From assembly GCA_963920635.1 (NCBI GenBank), contig OY987308.1, positions 5,336,225 to 5,400,224 of the forward strand: DNA of 64,000 nt, given 5' to 3'. Below are positions 1 to 10,216 of the stretch, one piece after another (within the stretch, counting starts at the first letter, position 1; each line of letters begins with the position of its first letter). Both the position numbers and the translations under genes were made by a program. The notes beneath the pieces were generated by a model that was given only the letters and a program-made list of their open reading frames with translations, made no database searches and had not been told where the DNA came from. The stretch comes from Pseudeuparius sepicola. Lineage: Eukaryota > Arthropoda > Insecta > Coleoptera > Anthribidae.

Positions 1-565
1 CGTTTAATTTGGATGACAATGCATGATTATATGTGTGACGTCATTCTAAATCCAACATGGCGGATCACCCAAGATGGCGGACTAGTTAAATTTCAACCGA
101 TCGAGCTGAAATTTTGTACACACGTTTAATTTGGATGACAATGCATGATTATATGTGTGACGTCATTCTAAATCCAACATGGCGGAACACTCAAGATGGC
201 GGACTAGTTAAATTTCAACCGATCGAGCTGAAATTTTGTACACACGTTTAATTTGGATGACAATGCATGATTATATGTGTGACGTCATTCTAAATCCAAC
301 ATGGCGGAACACTCAAGATGGCGGACTAGTTAAATTTCAACCGATCGAGCTGAAATTTTGTACACACGTTTAATTTGGATGACAATGCATGATTATATGT
401 GTGACGTCATTCTAAATCCAACATGGCGGAACACTCAAGATGGCGGACTAGTTAAATTTCAACCGATCGAGCTGAAATTTTGTACACACGTTTAATTTGG
501 ATGACAATGCATGATTATATGTGTGACGTCATTCTAAATCCAACATGGCGGAACACCCAAGATGG
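1..565. repeat. 122-bp tandem repeat array (about 4.6 units)
   Basis: Units begin at 1, 123, 245, 367 and 489, so the period is 122 bp. The units are almost identical: the first has GGATCACCC where the middle ones have GGAACACTC. Each unit carries TGACGTCA and two ATGGCGG/GATGGCGG words. The array runs off the left edge of the window, so its true length is unknown. The period is not a multiple of three, so it is not a protein repeat. Confidence 0.95.
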
Positions 566-694
566 TCATTAGAAGGTCTCCTCATTGAAGAGCTAGACTG
601 TTCTAAACTAACCGGCAAACGACCTTGCAACAATGATGCGTTAACTGAGATGAATAGACTCAGACACCTGGCCAAACTAAAAATTACAAAATAA
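545..694 (+). other. Short ORF running out of the last tandem-repeat unit
   Basis: An ATG inside the last 122-bp unit opens a 49-codon frame that leaves the repeat and ends in TAA just inside the palindrome at 689-1021. The peptide is basic at its C-terminus (RLRHLAKLKITK). I do not recognise it. It could be the tail of a transposon gene whose 5' part was replaced by the repeat, or chance. No promoter or homologue is visible in the window. Confidence 0.2.
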
Positions 695-1021
695 ATTAAA
701 AGTAAAAAAATATTTTTAAAAAAAGCTTTTATTTAAATGCGCTAAAAAGAATAAAATAATCTTTTCTTTTAAAACTTTTACTATCAACTTATAACGTCAT
801 TCCACAATTTATATGATATAAAAGCTTGTCGCGAGATTTAAGTTTTCAAACTAAGTAAATACCACTACTTAAATCTCGCGACAAGCTTTTATATCATATA
901 AATTGTGGAATGACGTTATAAGTTGATAGTAAAAGTTTTAAAAGAAAAGATTATTTTATTCTTTTTAGCGCATTTAAATAAAAGCTTTTTTTAAAAATAT
1001 TTTTTTACTTTTAATTTATTT
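689..1021. repeat. Long palindrome (two 155-bp arms, 23-bp loop)
   Basis: The arms at 689-843 and 867-1021 are reverse complements with no mismatch that I could find, separated by a short loop. It looks like a foldback MITE. No convincing target duplication is visible. Its right end coincides within about 10 bp with the point where the zinc-finger sequence at 1031 begins, so it may mark the rearrangement that truncated that gene. Confidence 0.9.
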
Positions 1022-1028
1022 AAACAAA

Positions 1029-2058
1029 GTATGAATAAACATGTTGAAATGGTACACGAGGGAGGCTTTAGACACAGTTGCAAAAATTGTTCTTTCAAGG
1101 GTAATAGTGACGCGAGCTTTCGAAAGCACCGAGCTGAGGTTCACAATGACCCTTCGTACAAATCATACAAGTGCCCCAATTGTGATTATAGTTCGTATCT
1201 CCCTGCCAACGTTAAGAGACATGAGAAGACTCATGTAAAGAAAATACGTAGGAAGCCAGTCTTTAAGTGCAAAAAGTGTCCTTTTACAACTGGGAGAATC
1301 TCCTACCTGAGAAAGCATGTTATCGAGGATCACGATAATACTTTGAGATCAAAGGACATCGGGGAAAAACGTGAGTTATATGTGAGCATAAAACCTATAT
1401 CGATATACGAATTTGCATCTGAAGAGCAAAATGCTGACACTGGGGAAGAATGCTTAATTCTGAACGATTATTGTGATTTATCCAATTAAAGGAGAAACCA
1501 CAATTCAAGAATGAAAATTATCTAAAGACAGACAGAGTGTAGTGTCATTTACAAACAATATGAGGTTTGCGTTTTATAAGTATAAAAGTGTGATCAAAAA
1601 GGAACAGCACTGGCCCTAGAACAGATCCTTGTTGTACCCCTTACAAAATAGGCGTCTCATTCTCACTTGACCTTTCGCTTTTACAATGCACAAATTGTGT
1701 TCTATTATATCTTGAAAAATAGTGTAGCATAACTAAGCCTGCATTATTGCGAATCTTAAAATCCCTTTTGGTAGATATTGTTAAATATAGAGTAGATTAT
1801 GGAATAATATTAAAAAATTATATCATGCAAAAAAAAAACAAATAAATATTATATGTAAAGAGGGTTTTCCGTCAAGTGGTGTCATTTTAAAGTTCGCGCC
1901 ATTTTTTTACTGCCAAACTGGATGTTATTTTTTTTACAATTGTGAAGTAATAACTATCGGATTTAAGAACACAGAACGATATAACCACAATAGTAAAATT
2001 AACTACAGATGTGGTGAATATTTCTCAGAGACGGTTCGTAGAATTCTCTATTTTTTTA
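1029..2058. repeat. Inverted segmental duplication, copy 1 (partner 42041-42971)
   Basis: The zinc-finger end, its 3' flank and the sequence up to the foldback repeat at 2059 match 42041-42971 in reverse orientation. The flank has no gene of its own; 1500-2050 holds only this duplicated non-coding DNA with short A/T runs. Confidence 0.8.
1031..1489 (+). pseudogene. ZF1-family C2H2 zinc-finger gene, 5'-truncated copy
   Basis: The 152-residue frame carries the tail of one finger (KHVEMVH), three complete C2H2 fingers (SFKG, DYSSY and PFTT types, C-x2-C-x12-H-x3/4-H) and the family's acidic C-terminal tail ending LILNDYCDLSN. It matches the last fingers of the 42.5 kb gene closely but lies on the opposite strand, and the similarity continues about 570 bp past the stop. 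Everything upstream is missing and the palindrome at 689-1021 takes its place. The ATG aligns to an internal TTG (Leu) codon of the full gene, so it is not the family's normal start. I read it as the truncated end of an inverted duplication. Expression as a short three-finger protein cannot be excluded. Confidence 0.8.
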
Positions 2059-3744
2059 GAACTCCTATTTTTAACGGAGATAGACGAAAACTGATATCAG
2101 TGTCTGAGTCTCATTTTTTTATGATAAGCAAATCAATATCTGTCACCGTTTTTGAGTTAGAGGGCGTTTTTCGAAAATGTGCATTTTTGAAGAGTGGCTG
2201 TAACTTTTTTTGGGTTAAAAATTTTGTGTTTCTGTAAAACATTCCTAAAGCACTTTTTTTTACGTAGAATCCAATGCTGCTACTTCATTTTTTTTTTAGT
2301 CAATAGTTTAAGAGTTACCCGTGAAAAAAATTATTTCTTAAAAGTAGAGCAAAAAGTTACCATTCCAAAGATATATAACACTTAATGATTTACTTAAGTA
2401 GTTATCAATAATTAATAATAGCTTTTATGATGTGCATAATATTGGAAGCGTGCCCTTTCAACAAGTAGGCTTTGGACGGGGAGACAATGAAACAACCGTG
2501 GAAAAATGTTTACTGTTATAGGTACCCCGATTGCTGCAAGAAGTCCAGATTTTGTCAGATGACAATAATAATTATGAGTACAACTCATTTTAATAAAAAT
2601 TTAAAACGTCATGTAAACCCTTTTCATTTTGGTATTTTAGTATAATCAGCTGCTTTCGGTAGCGTCTATGTGCGGACTCAGGCAAATTTAGCTTCGGCGT
2701 GTCAAAGAGACAGTGAAGGTTTATCTGTGTTGTTCTTGTTACTTTTCGTGTTATTACTAGTTATTCATTGTGCAAATGGACTCGTTACTGACCTGAGTTT
2801 ATGACCCAGTTGAATTTTTTGCTGCATTGATGCCAAAATTACCAATTGACAGCCCTAGTAAGAACTTCTTAAAAGAATGAGACTCTACCTGACAAATTTT
2901 CAGTTAAGCTGTTTTGGCAGTGTAAAGATTTTTCTATTTTTGTGTAATTTATAAACTTTATAACATACCTACACTGAAATTTGAAAGTTATGAAAAATGG
3001 GATATGTTAGTCGGTTTTACACAATCCGGGGAAAACGACTATCTCTGTTTAACTAGTACCTTTTGCAATTGTATCGCAATCTTACAAAAATGTCCTTGAA
3101 AGGATGTCTTCTCTCTGGATACCGCTCGTAGTATAAATTGCTTGTTGCATCTGCATTTTCCCCCGGATTGTATAAAACAGACTATCATCTCCCATTATTC
3201 ATAACTTTCAAATTTCATTGTATGTTAGAAAGTTTATAAATTACACGAAACCAGAAAAATCTTGGCACTGCCTAAACAGCTTAACTGAAAATTTCACAGG
3301 TAACAGTAAACATTTTTCCACGGTTGTTTCATTGTCTCACCGTCCAAAGCCTACTTGTTAAAAGGGCACACTTCCAATTATACACATGAAATCATAAAAG
3401 ATATTAGTAATTTTGATAACTACTGAAGTAAATAATTAAGTGTTATATATTTTTGGAATGGTAATTTTTTGCTCTTTTAAAAAATGCAAAAATATACAGG
3501 GTGTTCAATTTGAGAAATAATTTTGTTCACTTAAACCATTGACTTGAAAAAAATGTAATAGCAGCATTGAATTCTACGTAATAAAGTGCTTTAGGAATAC
3601 TTTTACAGAAACACAAAATTTGCGGTTTTCGCCATTAAGTTTAGGTATCTTAAAAAATGAGCCTCAAACACAGATATCAGTTTTTGTCTATCTCCGTCAA
3701 AAATAGGAGTTTCCCTTTAAAAGTGTCCAATTTGGCTCACCCTG
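2059..3744. mobile_element. Composite foldback element with CACCCTG right terminus
   Basis: The outer arms (about 2059-2340 and 3505-3744) are inverted copies. An inner foldback (about 2350-3480) has arms that include the word pair CAAGTAGGCTTTGGACGG / CCGTCCAAAGCCTACTTG. The right end is CACCCTG followed by TA. The left CAGGGTG terminus is missing. Related copies lie at 35668-35940 and 41150-42040. No coding potential is evident. Confidence 0.75.
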
Positions 3745-4440
3745 TACATACGTGAGACGCTTAGGTGTAGCCGAGTTTCATGTAGTCTATAACTAAAGAA
3801 TATCTAAATGTCTGAATTTTTTTAGAAAATCGACATACAGTGTGTCCCTCTCTGATGTCCGGAAGAGGGAAAAGTTTTTTATTCGTGGGTATTCGACAAA
3901 AAGTCACTCTTTATAAAACTCCCGCTTGTTCCAAAACGCCCAAAACTGTTAAAATATTTTTGATTTTTTATACAGGGTGTTCAGTATTTCGAATAATTTA
4001 GAAAAAAATTGTTAGTCACCAAGAGTAAAGGACCGTTGTTTTTGGAAAAATTGAAAAATATTATCAAGGATGTCATTTAGAATCCACAGGGAGTTGCAAA
4101 TTTGAGGTTCCAGCAATTTATGTTGATTTTTTTTAACAAGGCGGGCAGGTAATTTATTTGTGCCGCTTTATTTGATATTTGCAAAATTTATGCAATAATC
4201 CATTTCTTCAATGCTATTACGTCAATTTATTCCTAACAATATGGAAAATTATATATAATAATATATAATAATAATATAATATTATATATATATATATATA
4301 TATAAATATTATGGATAAAATGCCGTGGAAAAAAACTGTACAAATAAAGCCTGTGAAGAATAAGTCTAAAAGGAAAACAGCTGCGGCTCTGGCTTTTCTA
4401 ATTGCAACTTCACAATTTTACCGTTGCCAGCCTTGAAATT
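3745..4440. other. Intergenic, TE debris
   Basis: No gene is seen. A TA|CAGGGTGTTC terminus occurs at 3973, and 4258-4308 is a TA/TAA-rich microsatellite. The remainder is unrecognised A/T-rich sequence. Confidence 0.5.
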
Positions 4441-4459
4441 GATGAAAATAGAACCTGTT

Positions 4460-4612
4460 CTAAGCCGACAACTTAATGGCGGCAAATTTAAAATTTGGGA
4501 ATGTTCCCGGGAGTTTTAGAGTCAATGCTCCCATTGGTTGGGAATATTCCCAATTTTCTAATGCTCCCATCCCGGGAATATTCCTGGGAATATTCCCAGC
4601 GACCCATCCCTA
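4460..4612. mobile_element. hAT-like element, right-end fragment
   Basis: This stretch matches the right end of the complete element at 46969-48039, including repeated GGGAATATTCCC-type words and the terminus GACCCATCCCTA. Only the last 150 bp or so are present and no left end is seen nearby. Confidence 0.65.
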
Positions 4613-5098
4613 ATTAAATGCAATTAAATTAGAGAATGCAGGTCTCCTATGTAAAAAAAAACTGAAGTACGGTAATTGTAGTATTTTCTTCTAAACGGAG
4701 ATCCAAACTATTATTTTTTAAACTTTGCCTTAAAATATTCACACAAAACATACATATCTTGCGTCTGTTCAAAGAAGTCTATATTTATCGATTTTTCTTG
4801 GCTGATGACACTTCGAAGATGTCAAATGAGTCTAGGAGTATTCTTTTTTCTGATGTAAATTATTTCCTCCGGAGATTTTTGTGTCGAAAAGGTGTACTTT
4901 GTAGACGTCTCTAGGAGCAACGGTTTTCGGGATATTTGCCATTTAAAATTTTCATGCAGCCAACAATAATATTTCTATCGCAGCTCGTGTTCATTTGGAG
5001 TAGGTTTTGACTGAGACAAATAAAAGTAAAATACTTTCAACTGAATCGTTTGTTTTTAATACACCACTTTCCAATTTTTGTTTAGTTTTTTCAACATA
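4613..5098. other. Intergenic, nothing recognised
   Basis: A/T-rich sequence without a credible reading frame or repeat structure that I can identify. Confidence 0.4.
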
Positions 5099-5757
5099 CA
5101 GGGTGTCCCATTTTGGGTGTTTTTCTCAAAAATCTCGGTTATTTTTAAAGCTAGAGGGTTGTGGTTTTCACGTCACTGTACTACTTTTTTGAGAGGAACT
5201 TGGTGGACCAATCAGATTTTAGATAAGTTTTATAGTTTCTGCGCATTGGCGCAGGACTGAAATTTTCGATTTTTTGGAAACCTCTCTCCTGGCTACAACT
5301 TATATATATCGACAAATTTAATCAACTATTTTTATAGATTTTTTGGCGTAGAATCGAATGGAATAATTAGTTTTTTTGGTAGCGTTAATAGTTTGTGAGA
5401 TATGAACTATGGTTTCCATTAAAAAATATATATAACTTTGGTTCATATCTCAAAAACTATTAACGCTACCAAAAAACTAATTATTCCATGCGATTCTACG
5501 CCAAAAAATCTATAAAAATAGTTGATTAAATTTGTCGATATATATAAGTTGTAGCCAGGAGAGAGGTTTCAAAAAAATCGAAAATTTCAGTCCTGCGCCA
5601 ATGCGTGGAAACTATAAAACTTATCTAAAATCTGATTGGTCCACCAAATTCCTCTCAAAAAAGTAGTACAGTGACGTGAAAACCGCAACCCTCTAGCTTT
5701 AATAATAACCGAGATTTTTGAGAAAACACCCAAAAACACCCAAAATGGGACACCCTG
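5099..5757. mobile_element. Foldback MITE, CAGGGTG family
   Basis: Complete element of 659 bp, CAGGGTGTCCCATTTTGGGTG-like at both ends, flanked by TA at 5097-5098 and 5758-5759. The two halves are inverted copies meeting near 5428. Similar peptides in the two arms are just the palindrome read twice, not genes. The TA duplication and CAGGGTG ends match the mariner-like element at 8027-9919. Confidence 0.85.
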
Positions 5758-6048
5758 TACAATAACTATTGGTGAATTTTTCATTTTGGCAAATTTTGGC
5801 ACCCTGTATCCTTTTAGGTATACATTTTTGGCCCCACCCTTATATGAACTTTTCGTCTTATTTTTCAATGTTTTTTCAGCTCTAGAAGTCTGTACACTGT
5901 TCTTTAAAACACCCTGTAAGAAATTTAAATATTATAATAATTAAGTTGCATTACATTTACAGTGCAATAATCTTTACAGAATATAAAATAACACTATCCT
6001 ATATCATAATAGAATTTAAAGTGTAAAAACTGAAATATAAAATATGTA
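5758..6048. other. Clustered CACCCTG termini
   Basis: Two further CACCCTG|TA ends occur at 5806 and 5916 with no partner left ends nearby. They look like fragments of additional CAGGGTG-family insertions. No gene. Confidence 0.4.
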
Positions 6049-6302
6049 CAGGGTGGCTCACTATAAATTGACACCTCCCTTAATTTCTTAGTTTTTGAGG
6101 TTAGAAAAAAGTTTTTTTTACAAAAGTTTTAGGTACTAATACAAAGTTTTTTGTGACGCTATTGGACCTTATACAGTGTGTAAAGCCGTGGCACACATAA
6201 CTTATGTTTTTTAAATGGAACACCTTGTATATTTTTGGATTATTGAATTCTACGCATTTTAAGTATATATGTTATATGTTCGCTCCAACCGTTCGTTCAG
6301 AA

Positions 6303-7347
6303 CAAGGGCGTATCCAGGATTTCGCCTTGGGAGGGGTAATATAAAATATTTTTTTAGCATTAGGGGTTTGGTGCGTTCGTAAAAGCAATTTCAACTGAAT
6401 ATGGAATACGGAAACAGCGCATGGAAAAACTTTCTGTGCGCTGAATAAAAATACCGAATATATGGCTTTAAAATAGAAATATAGAGCAAAGTAAACTAAA
6501 TTTAAGAAACTCTACATGCTCTCTGATATTTAATTTAATTCGTAAGTGTTTCTATATTTAGATACATTTCTGTAATATTTTTGATGTTTTATTCACCTTA
6601 TCTACAATAACTAATTTACAACAAAGCACCTTTGAAATAATTTGAGAGTAACCATGGAAACGCATCATACATACCAAACACTATATTGACTGCATTGTTT
6701 ATTTTTTGTCAATTAAATTTGTTATAATATGCCGATAAAATATTTTAATTTTCCATTTTCAAAGAAGTATAATAAAAAAATATCGTTCATTACACGTCCA
6801 GAAATAGATTTTTCCGTGCTTGCATGACTTCCCGTGTGAGGCGCAGCCGAACACGGGAATTTGTCACGCGCGCACAGAAAAATCTTTATTTCCAGACTCG
6901 TAATGAAATATACTATTTCTTTTGTTTTTTTGGCGTATCGCTCAATAACCCGAGAAACATCTACATTGATTTCTCTGTGGGCAAATAGCAGTACCATTCC
7001 TACTAATCGCTCTTCGCCCATAGTGGAGCGCAACCAAGTTTTCAGTCTTTTCAATGAAGAAAAACTTCGTTCTGCTGATGCAACACTAATTGGCAGAGCA
7101 ATTAATATGTGTAGAATTTTTTTTATAGTATACACAGTCTTTATAACTTGTAAGGACATCGCAAATATTATTGTCGACTCTACACGTTTTTTGCCATAAA
7201 TCTAACTCTCCTTGCAATTTAATTTTATTACTTCGACAGACTCTTGACTAAATTTACCTAAATATAGAGTTCAGAAATTGGACATTTGATGGGCTTGGGA
7301 GGGGGGGTAATTACCCCCTGTACCCCCCCCCCTTGAATACGCCCTTG
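6303..7347 (-). mobile_element. Defective hAT transposon with 8-bp target duplication
   Basis: The termini CAAGGGCGTAT(C/T)CA are inverted, and GTTCAGAA is repeated directly at 6295-6302 and 7348-7355, the 8-bp duplication expected for hAT. The interior carries the 3' end of a hAT transposase on the minus strand. It also holds a repeat (about 6390-6860) that recurs at 60640-61075. Confidence 0.85.
6722..7220 (-). pseudogene. hAT transposase, C-terminal remnant
   Basis: The conserved hAT C-terminal dimerisation motif is clear: LPISVASAERSFSSLKRLKT followed by RSTMGEERL. Just upstream (7100-7220) another frame reads like the preceding transposase segment (QGELDLWQKTC...), so the gene has a frameshift there. 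Past residue 90 or so the frame runs into repeat sequence (CARDKFPCSAAPHTG) rather than transposase. The catalytic N-terminal and central parts of a hAT transposase (usually 600 or more residues) are absent. It cannot be active. The sequence resembles the hAT group related to zinc-finger MYM-type proteins, but I would not assign a subfamily. Confidence 0.75.
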
Positions 7348-8026
7348 GTTCAGAACTGAGACTTTTGTGAGTTAACCATGGAAGACAAATGCCAAATTAT
7401 AATAATAATTATTGACAGTTTGCAAGTATATTCACGCTTTGGAAAACAAAATGGGCTATTTTAAGATTTTAGAGAAAAATGAAGGGAAAATGAGAGAAAT
7501 GATAAATTTTAAATAGTTAATAAACGTCGTCAGATTTATTGTTTGAAATGTAATTTTTATTGAAAACGGCAATAACATTTAGAAAAAGGATTTTTATATA
7601 TTTTTGTGGGGTTATTTATAAAACAAAATTTATTATGACAGGCTGGAAAATGTAGAAAATGCGTAAAATTCAATAATTCAAAAATATACAAGGCGTTTCA
7701 TTTAAAAAAACATAAGTTATTTCTGCCACGGCTTTCTAGAACACACTGTATAAGATCCAATAGCGTCACAAAAAACTTTGTATTAGTATCTAATACTTTT
7801 GTAAGAAAAACTTTTTTTTCTAACCTCAAAAACTAACAAGTTAAGGGGGGTGTCAATTTATAGTGAGCCACCCTGTACAGTAAGTCGTGATTCAGCGAAT
7901 TCCGCTTCAAGTGAACTGACCTGTAGGGTGAACACATAATTTTATTTTACACAAGTTTAATAATTTAAACAATTCAAAATCAGTTTCTTCTTCCATAAAA
8001 ATGTTACGTTTAAAAGTTATTTTATA

Positions 8027-9919
8027 CAGGGTGACATAGAAAAAAGTACATTACATAGTGCCACACCATAGAGGACACTAAAATAAGCAAAAAAGTTCCT
8101 ATGAACATGGGTCGGCAAGGCCTTCGGTTAAAAGATACGGGGTGTTGAATTGTAAAAAATTGCAAAAACAATGATAAATACTTCAACAATTAAATTGTAA
8201 TGGTATGATGAAAAATATGATTAATTAAAACAAAACATTAAGGTTTTAGAAGATGTTCAAATTGTTGCCCTTGTACTTCAATACATTTTTCCATTCTTCT
8301 TCTTAATGATTGACGGCATCTTTGAAATATTCCTGGGTCATTTCGAAATCTATCTGCCGATTCCATAATTCTTATCCATAACTGTGCTTCATTATGTATT
8401 TCTACAGCATAAACTTCATTTTTCATAAATCCCCAAAATGAAAAATCGAGGGGATTAAGGTCGGGACTACGAGCTGGCCAGGGTACAGGCCCTCCTCGAC
8501 CAATCCACGTATTTCCAAATCTCCTGTCCAAATATTCCTTTGCCACTCGAGAAAAGTGAGCTGGCGCCCCGTCATGCATGTAATACATTCTTCCAGTAAT
8601 GGCCTATGGGACATCCTATAATAATGTGTTTAAATCATTCTCCAAGAAATGTCGATACAGTGCACCTGTCAATCGATTGGGCAATCGAAATGGGCCAATT
8701 AAGTAATAATTGTCGATTATACCTGCCCACACATTAATAGAAAACCCATATTGGTGACTTCGAATTACAGTTTGATGAGGATTTTCATCACTCCAATAGT
8801 GCATGTTATGTAGGTTCAGAATACCATCACGACTAAAACCAGGTTCGTCAGTAAACAAAATTGATGAAATAATGTTTTGTCTTTGGTTTTGCAACCATTC
8901 GCAAAATTGTACACGAGGAAAAAAGTCATGTTGCAATAGTGAATGAATTTTTTGGAAATGGTATGGGCGAAGAAGTTGTTCTTTCAAAATTTGTCTACTT
9001 GATTCACGGTTAACGTTTCGCACCGCTGAACTTATTTTCCTGGTGCTTGTTCTCGGATTATTTTCTACCATTCGTAAAACAGTTTCTTCGTTTTCCACAG
9101 TGCAACGAGTTCTGGAAACCCCACTATTCACTTTTGGTTTTCTAAAACAGCCATCTTCTCCCAAACGCCTATGCACATCAATAAATGTTCGAACATTAGG
9201 AACTTGTTTTAAAGGATATCTTTCTCGATAGATACGTTGAGCTTCGTAAGAATTTGATCTAGCTTCGCCGTAACACATAATCATGTCCCTGTGTTCTTCA
9301 AAAGTATAGTGAACCATTTTTTAAATCAATTTTGAATCATCAATGAGAAAACCAATAAAAAACTTAAACAAGAACACAAAATACCTACTACCTAATAACA
9401 ATTATTAAATTCGTTTGACAAGTGTCATTATGACACTTTATTTCATTGTTACTTATCATTGTTTTTGCAAAGGTTACTTTGATGCTTTTTGAATAAAGTA
9501 ATTTGCATGCATTGTCGGCTTTAGATGCATTTGTACTGGAACCATTGCTTCTAGCGATTTGGACAAGGTATACCTTTCGTAAGTATAAAAGATGGGATAA
9601 CATTTTTTCAGTCGAAAATAACATATACTGTATAGCAAAAAACTTAGGACCGATTCAATAGAGATGGAACCCTGTAATGTAGAGCGTATTTGAATTTAGC
9701 ATGATAAAAAAAACCTGTAGGTATACCATATTTTATCCATTTCTTGCGTCTCTGGTTAAAGATATTCGTAAAAAACAAAACAAAAAAAAATAATAATTCA
9801 ACACCCCGTATCTTTTAACCGAAGGCCTTGCGGACCCATGTTCATAGGAACTTTTTTTCTTATTTTAGTGTCCTCTATGGTGTGGCACTATGTAATGTAC
9901 TTTTTTCTATGTCACCCTG
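8027..9919 (-). mobile_element. Tc1/mariner-like DD41D transposon, complete ends
   Basis: The 1893-bp element has about 124-bp inverted termini (8027-8150 and 9796-9919). The outer 48 bp are identical, starting CAGGGTGACATAG. It is flanked by TA at 8025-8026 and 9920-9921, the Tc1/mariner target duplication. It carries one transposase gene on the minus strand, broken by two stops. It is the only CAGGGTG-ended element in the window with coding sequence, so it is the natural candidate for the family that moved the many non-autonomous copies. Confidence 0.9.
8238..9317 (-). pseudogene. Transposase of the DD41D mariner-like element (two stop codons)
   Basis: About 360 codons in a single frame, starting MVHYTFEEHRDMIMCYGEAR, which resembles the N-terminal helix-turn-helix known as DUF4817. 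The DDE/D core follows: first Asp in LFTDEPGF, second in MHDGAPAHF, third in SPDLNPLDFSFWG. Counting gives 41 residues between the second and third Asp. Two in-frame TAG codons (8616-8618 and 8604-8606) fall just before the second catalytic Asp; otherwise the frame is open to the end. Since the reading frame and inverted ends are otherwise intact, inactivation looks recent. The transposase would bind the TIRs and cut and paste into TA sites. This copy cannot make it unless the stops are read through. Confidence 0.88.
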
Positions 9920-9951
9920 TATATATTCTTTGTAAACCTTTACTTAGAATA

Positions 9952-10102
9952 CAGTTTGTTCAGCGAATATTCGGCCCTACGTCACAACTCCGTTCTTGTC
10001 AGACTCATGAATATAGGACCGATATCCATCGTACGAGTATATTCACGAGTAAGACAAGGACGGGAGTTGTGACGTAGGGCCGAACATTCGCTGAACAAAC
10101 TG
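9952..10102. mobile_element. 151-bp foldback MITE
   Basis: Ends CAGTTTGTTCAGCGAA and its inverse, arms about 40 bp with near-perfect complementarity, flanked by TA at 9950-9951 and 10103-10104. Probably mobilised by a Tc1/mariner transposase other than the one at 8238, since the ends differ. Confidence 0.85.
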
Positions 10103-10216
10103 TATGTACAGTGTACACATACATAATATTGTTATTTTTTGCAGATAGAAAAAAAGTTTTATGTAGAAGTTGCAAGGCAAGTATCGGGCTTTAGAAAGGT
10201 AGACTTGTGGTTTATA

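Larger units (their letters stand above)
6049..7875. mobile_element. TIR element of the CAGGGTG family, interrupted by a hAT
   Basis: Ends are CAGGGTGGCTCACTATAAAT and its inverse, flanked by TA at 6047-6048 and 7876-7877. The terminal inverted repeats extend roughly 200 bp. A 1045-bp hAT element with an 8-bp target duplication sits inside. Without it, the host element is about 775 bp and has no coding capacity. Confidence 0.85.

Noticed and set aside
689..1021. Palindrome as an assembly foldback artefact
   Set aside because: The flanks on the two sides differ and a real 23-bp loop exists, so an ordinary MITE is simpler, although long reads would settle it.
5587..5868. 93-codon minus-strand frame resembling the frame at 5078-5260
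   Set aside because: Both come from the two arms of the foldback MITE at 5099-5757.
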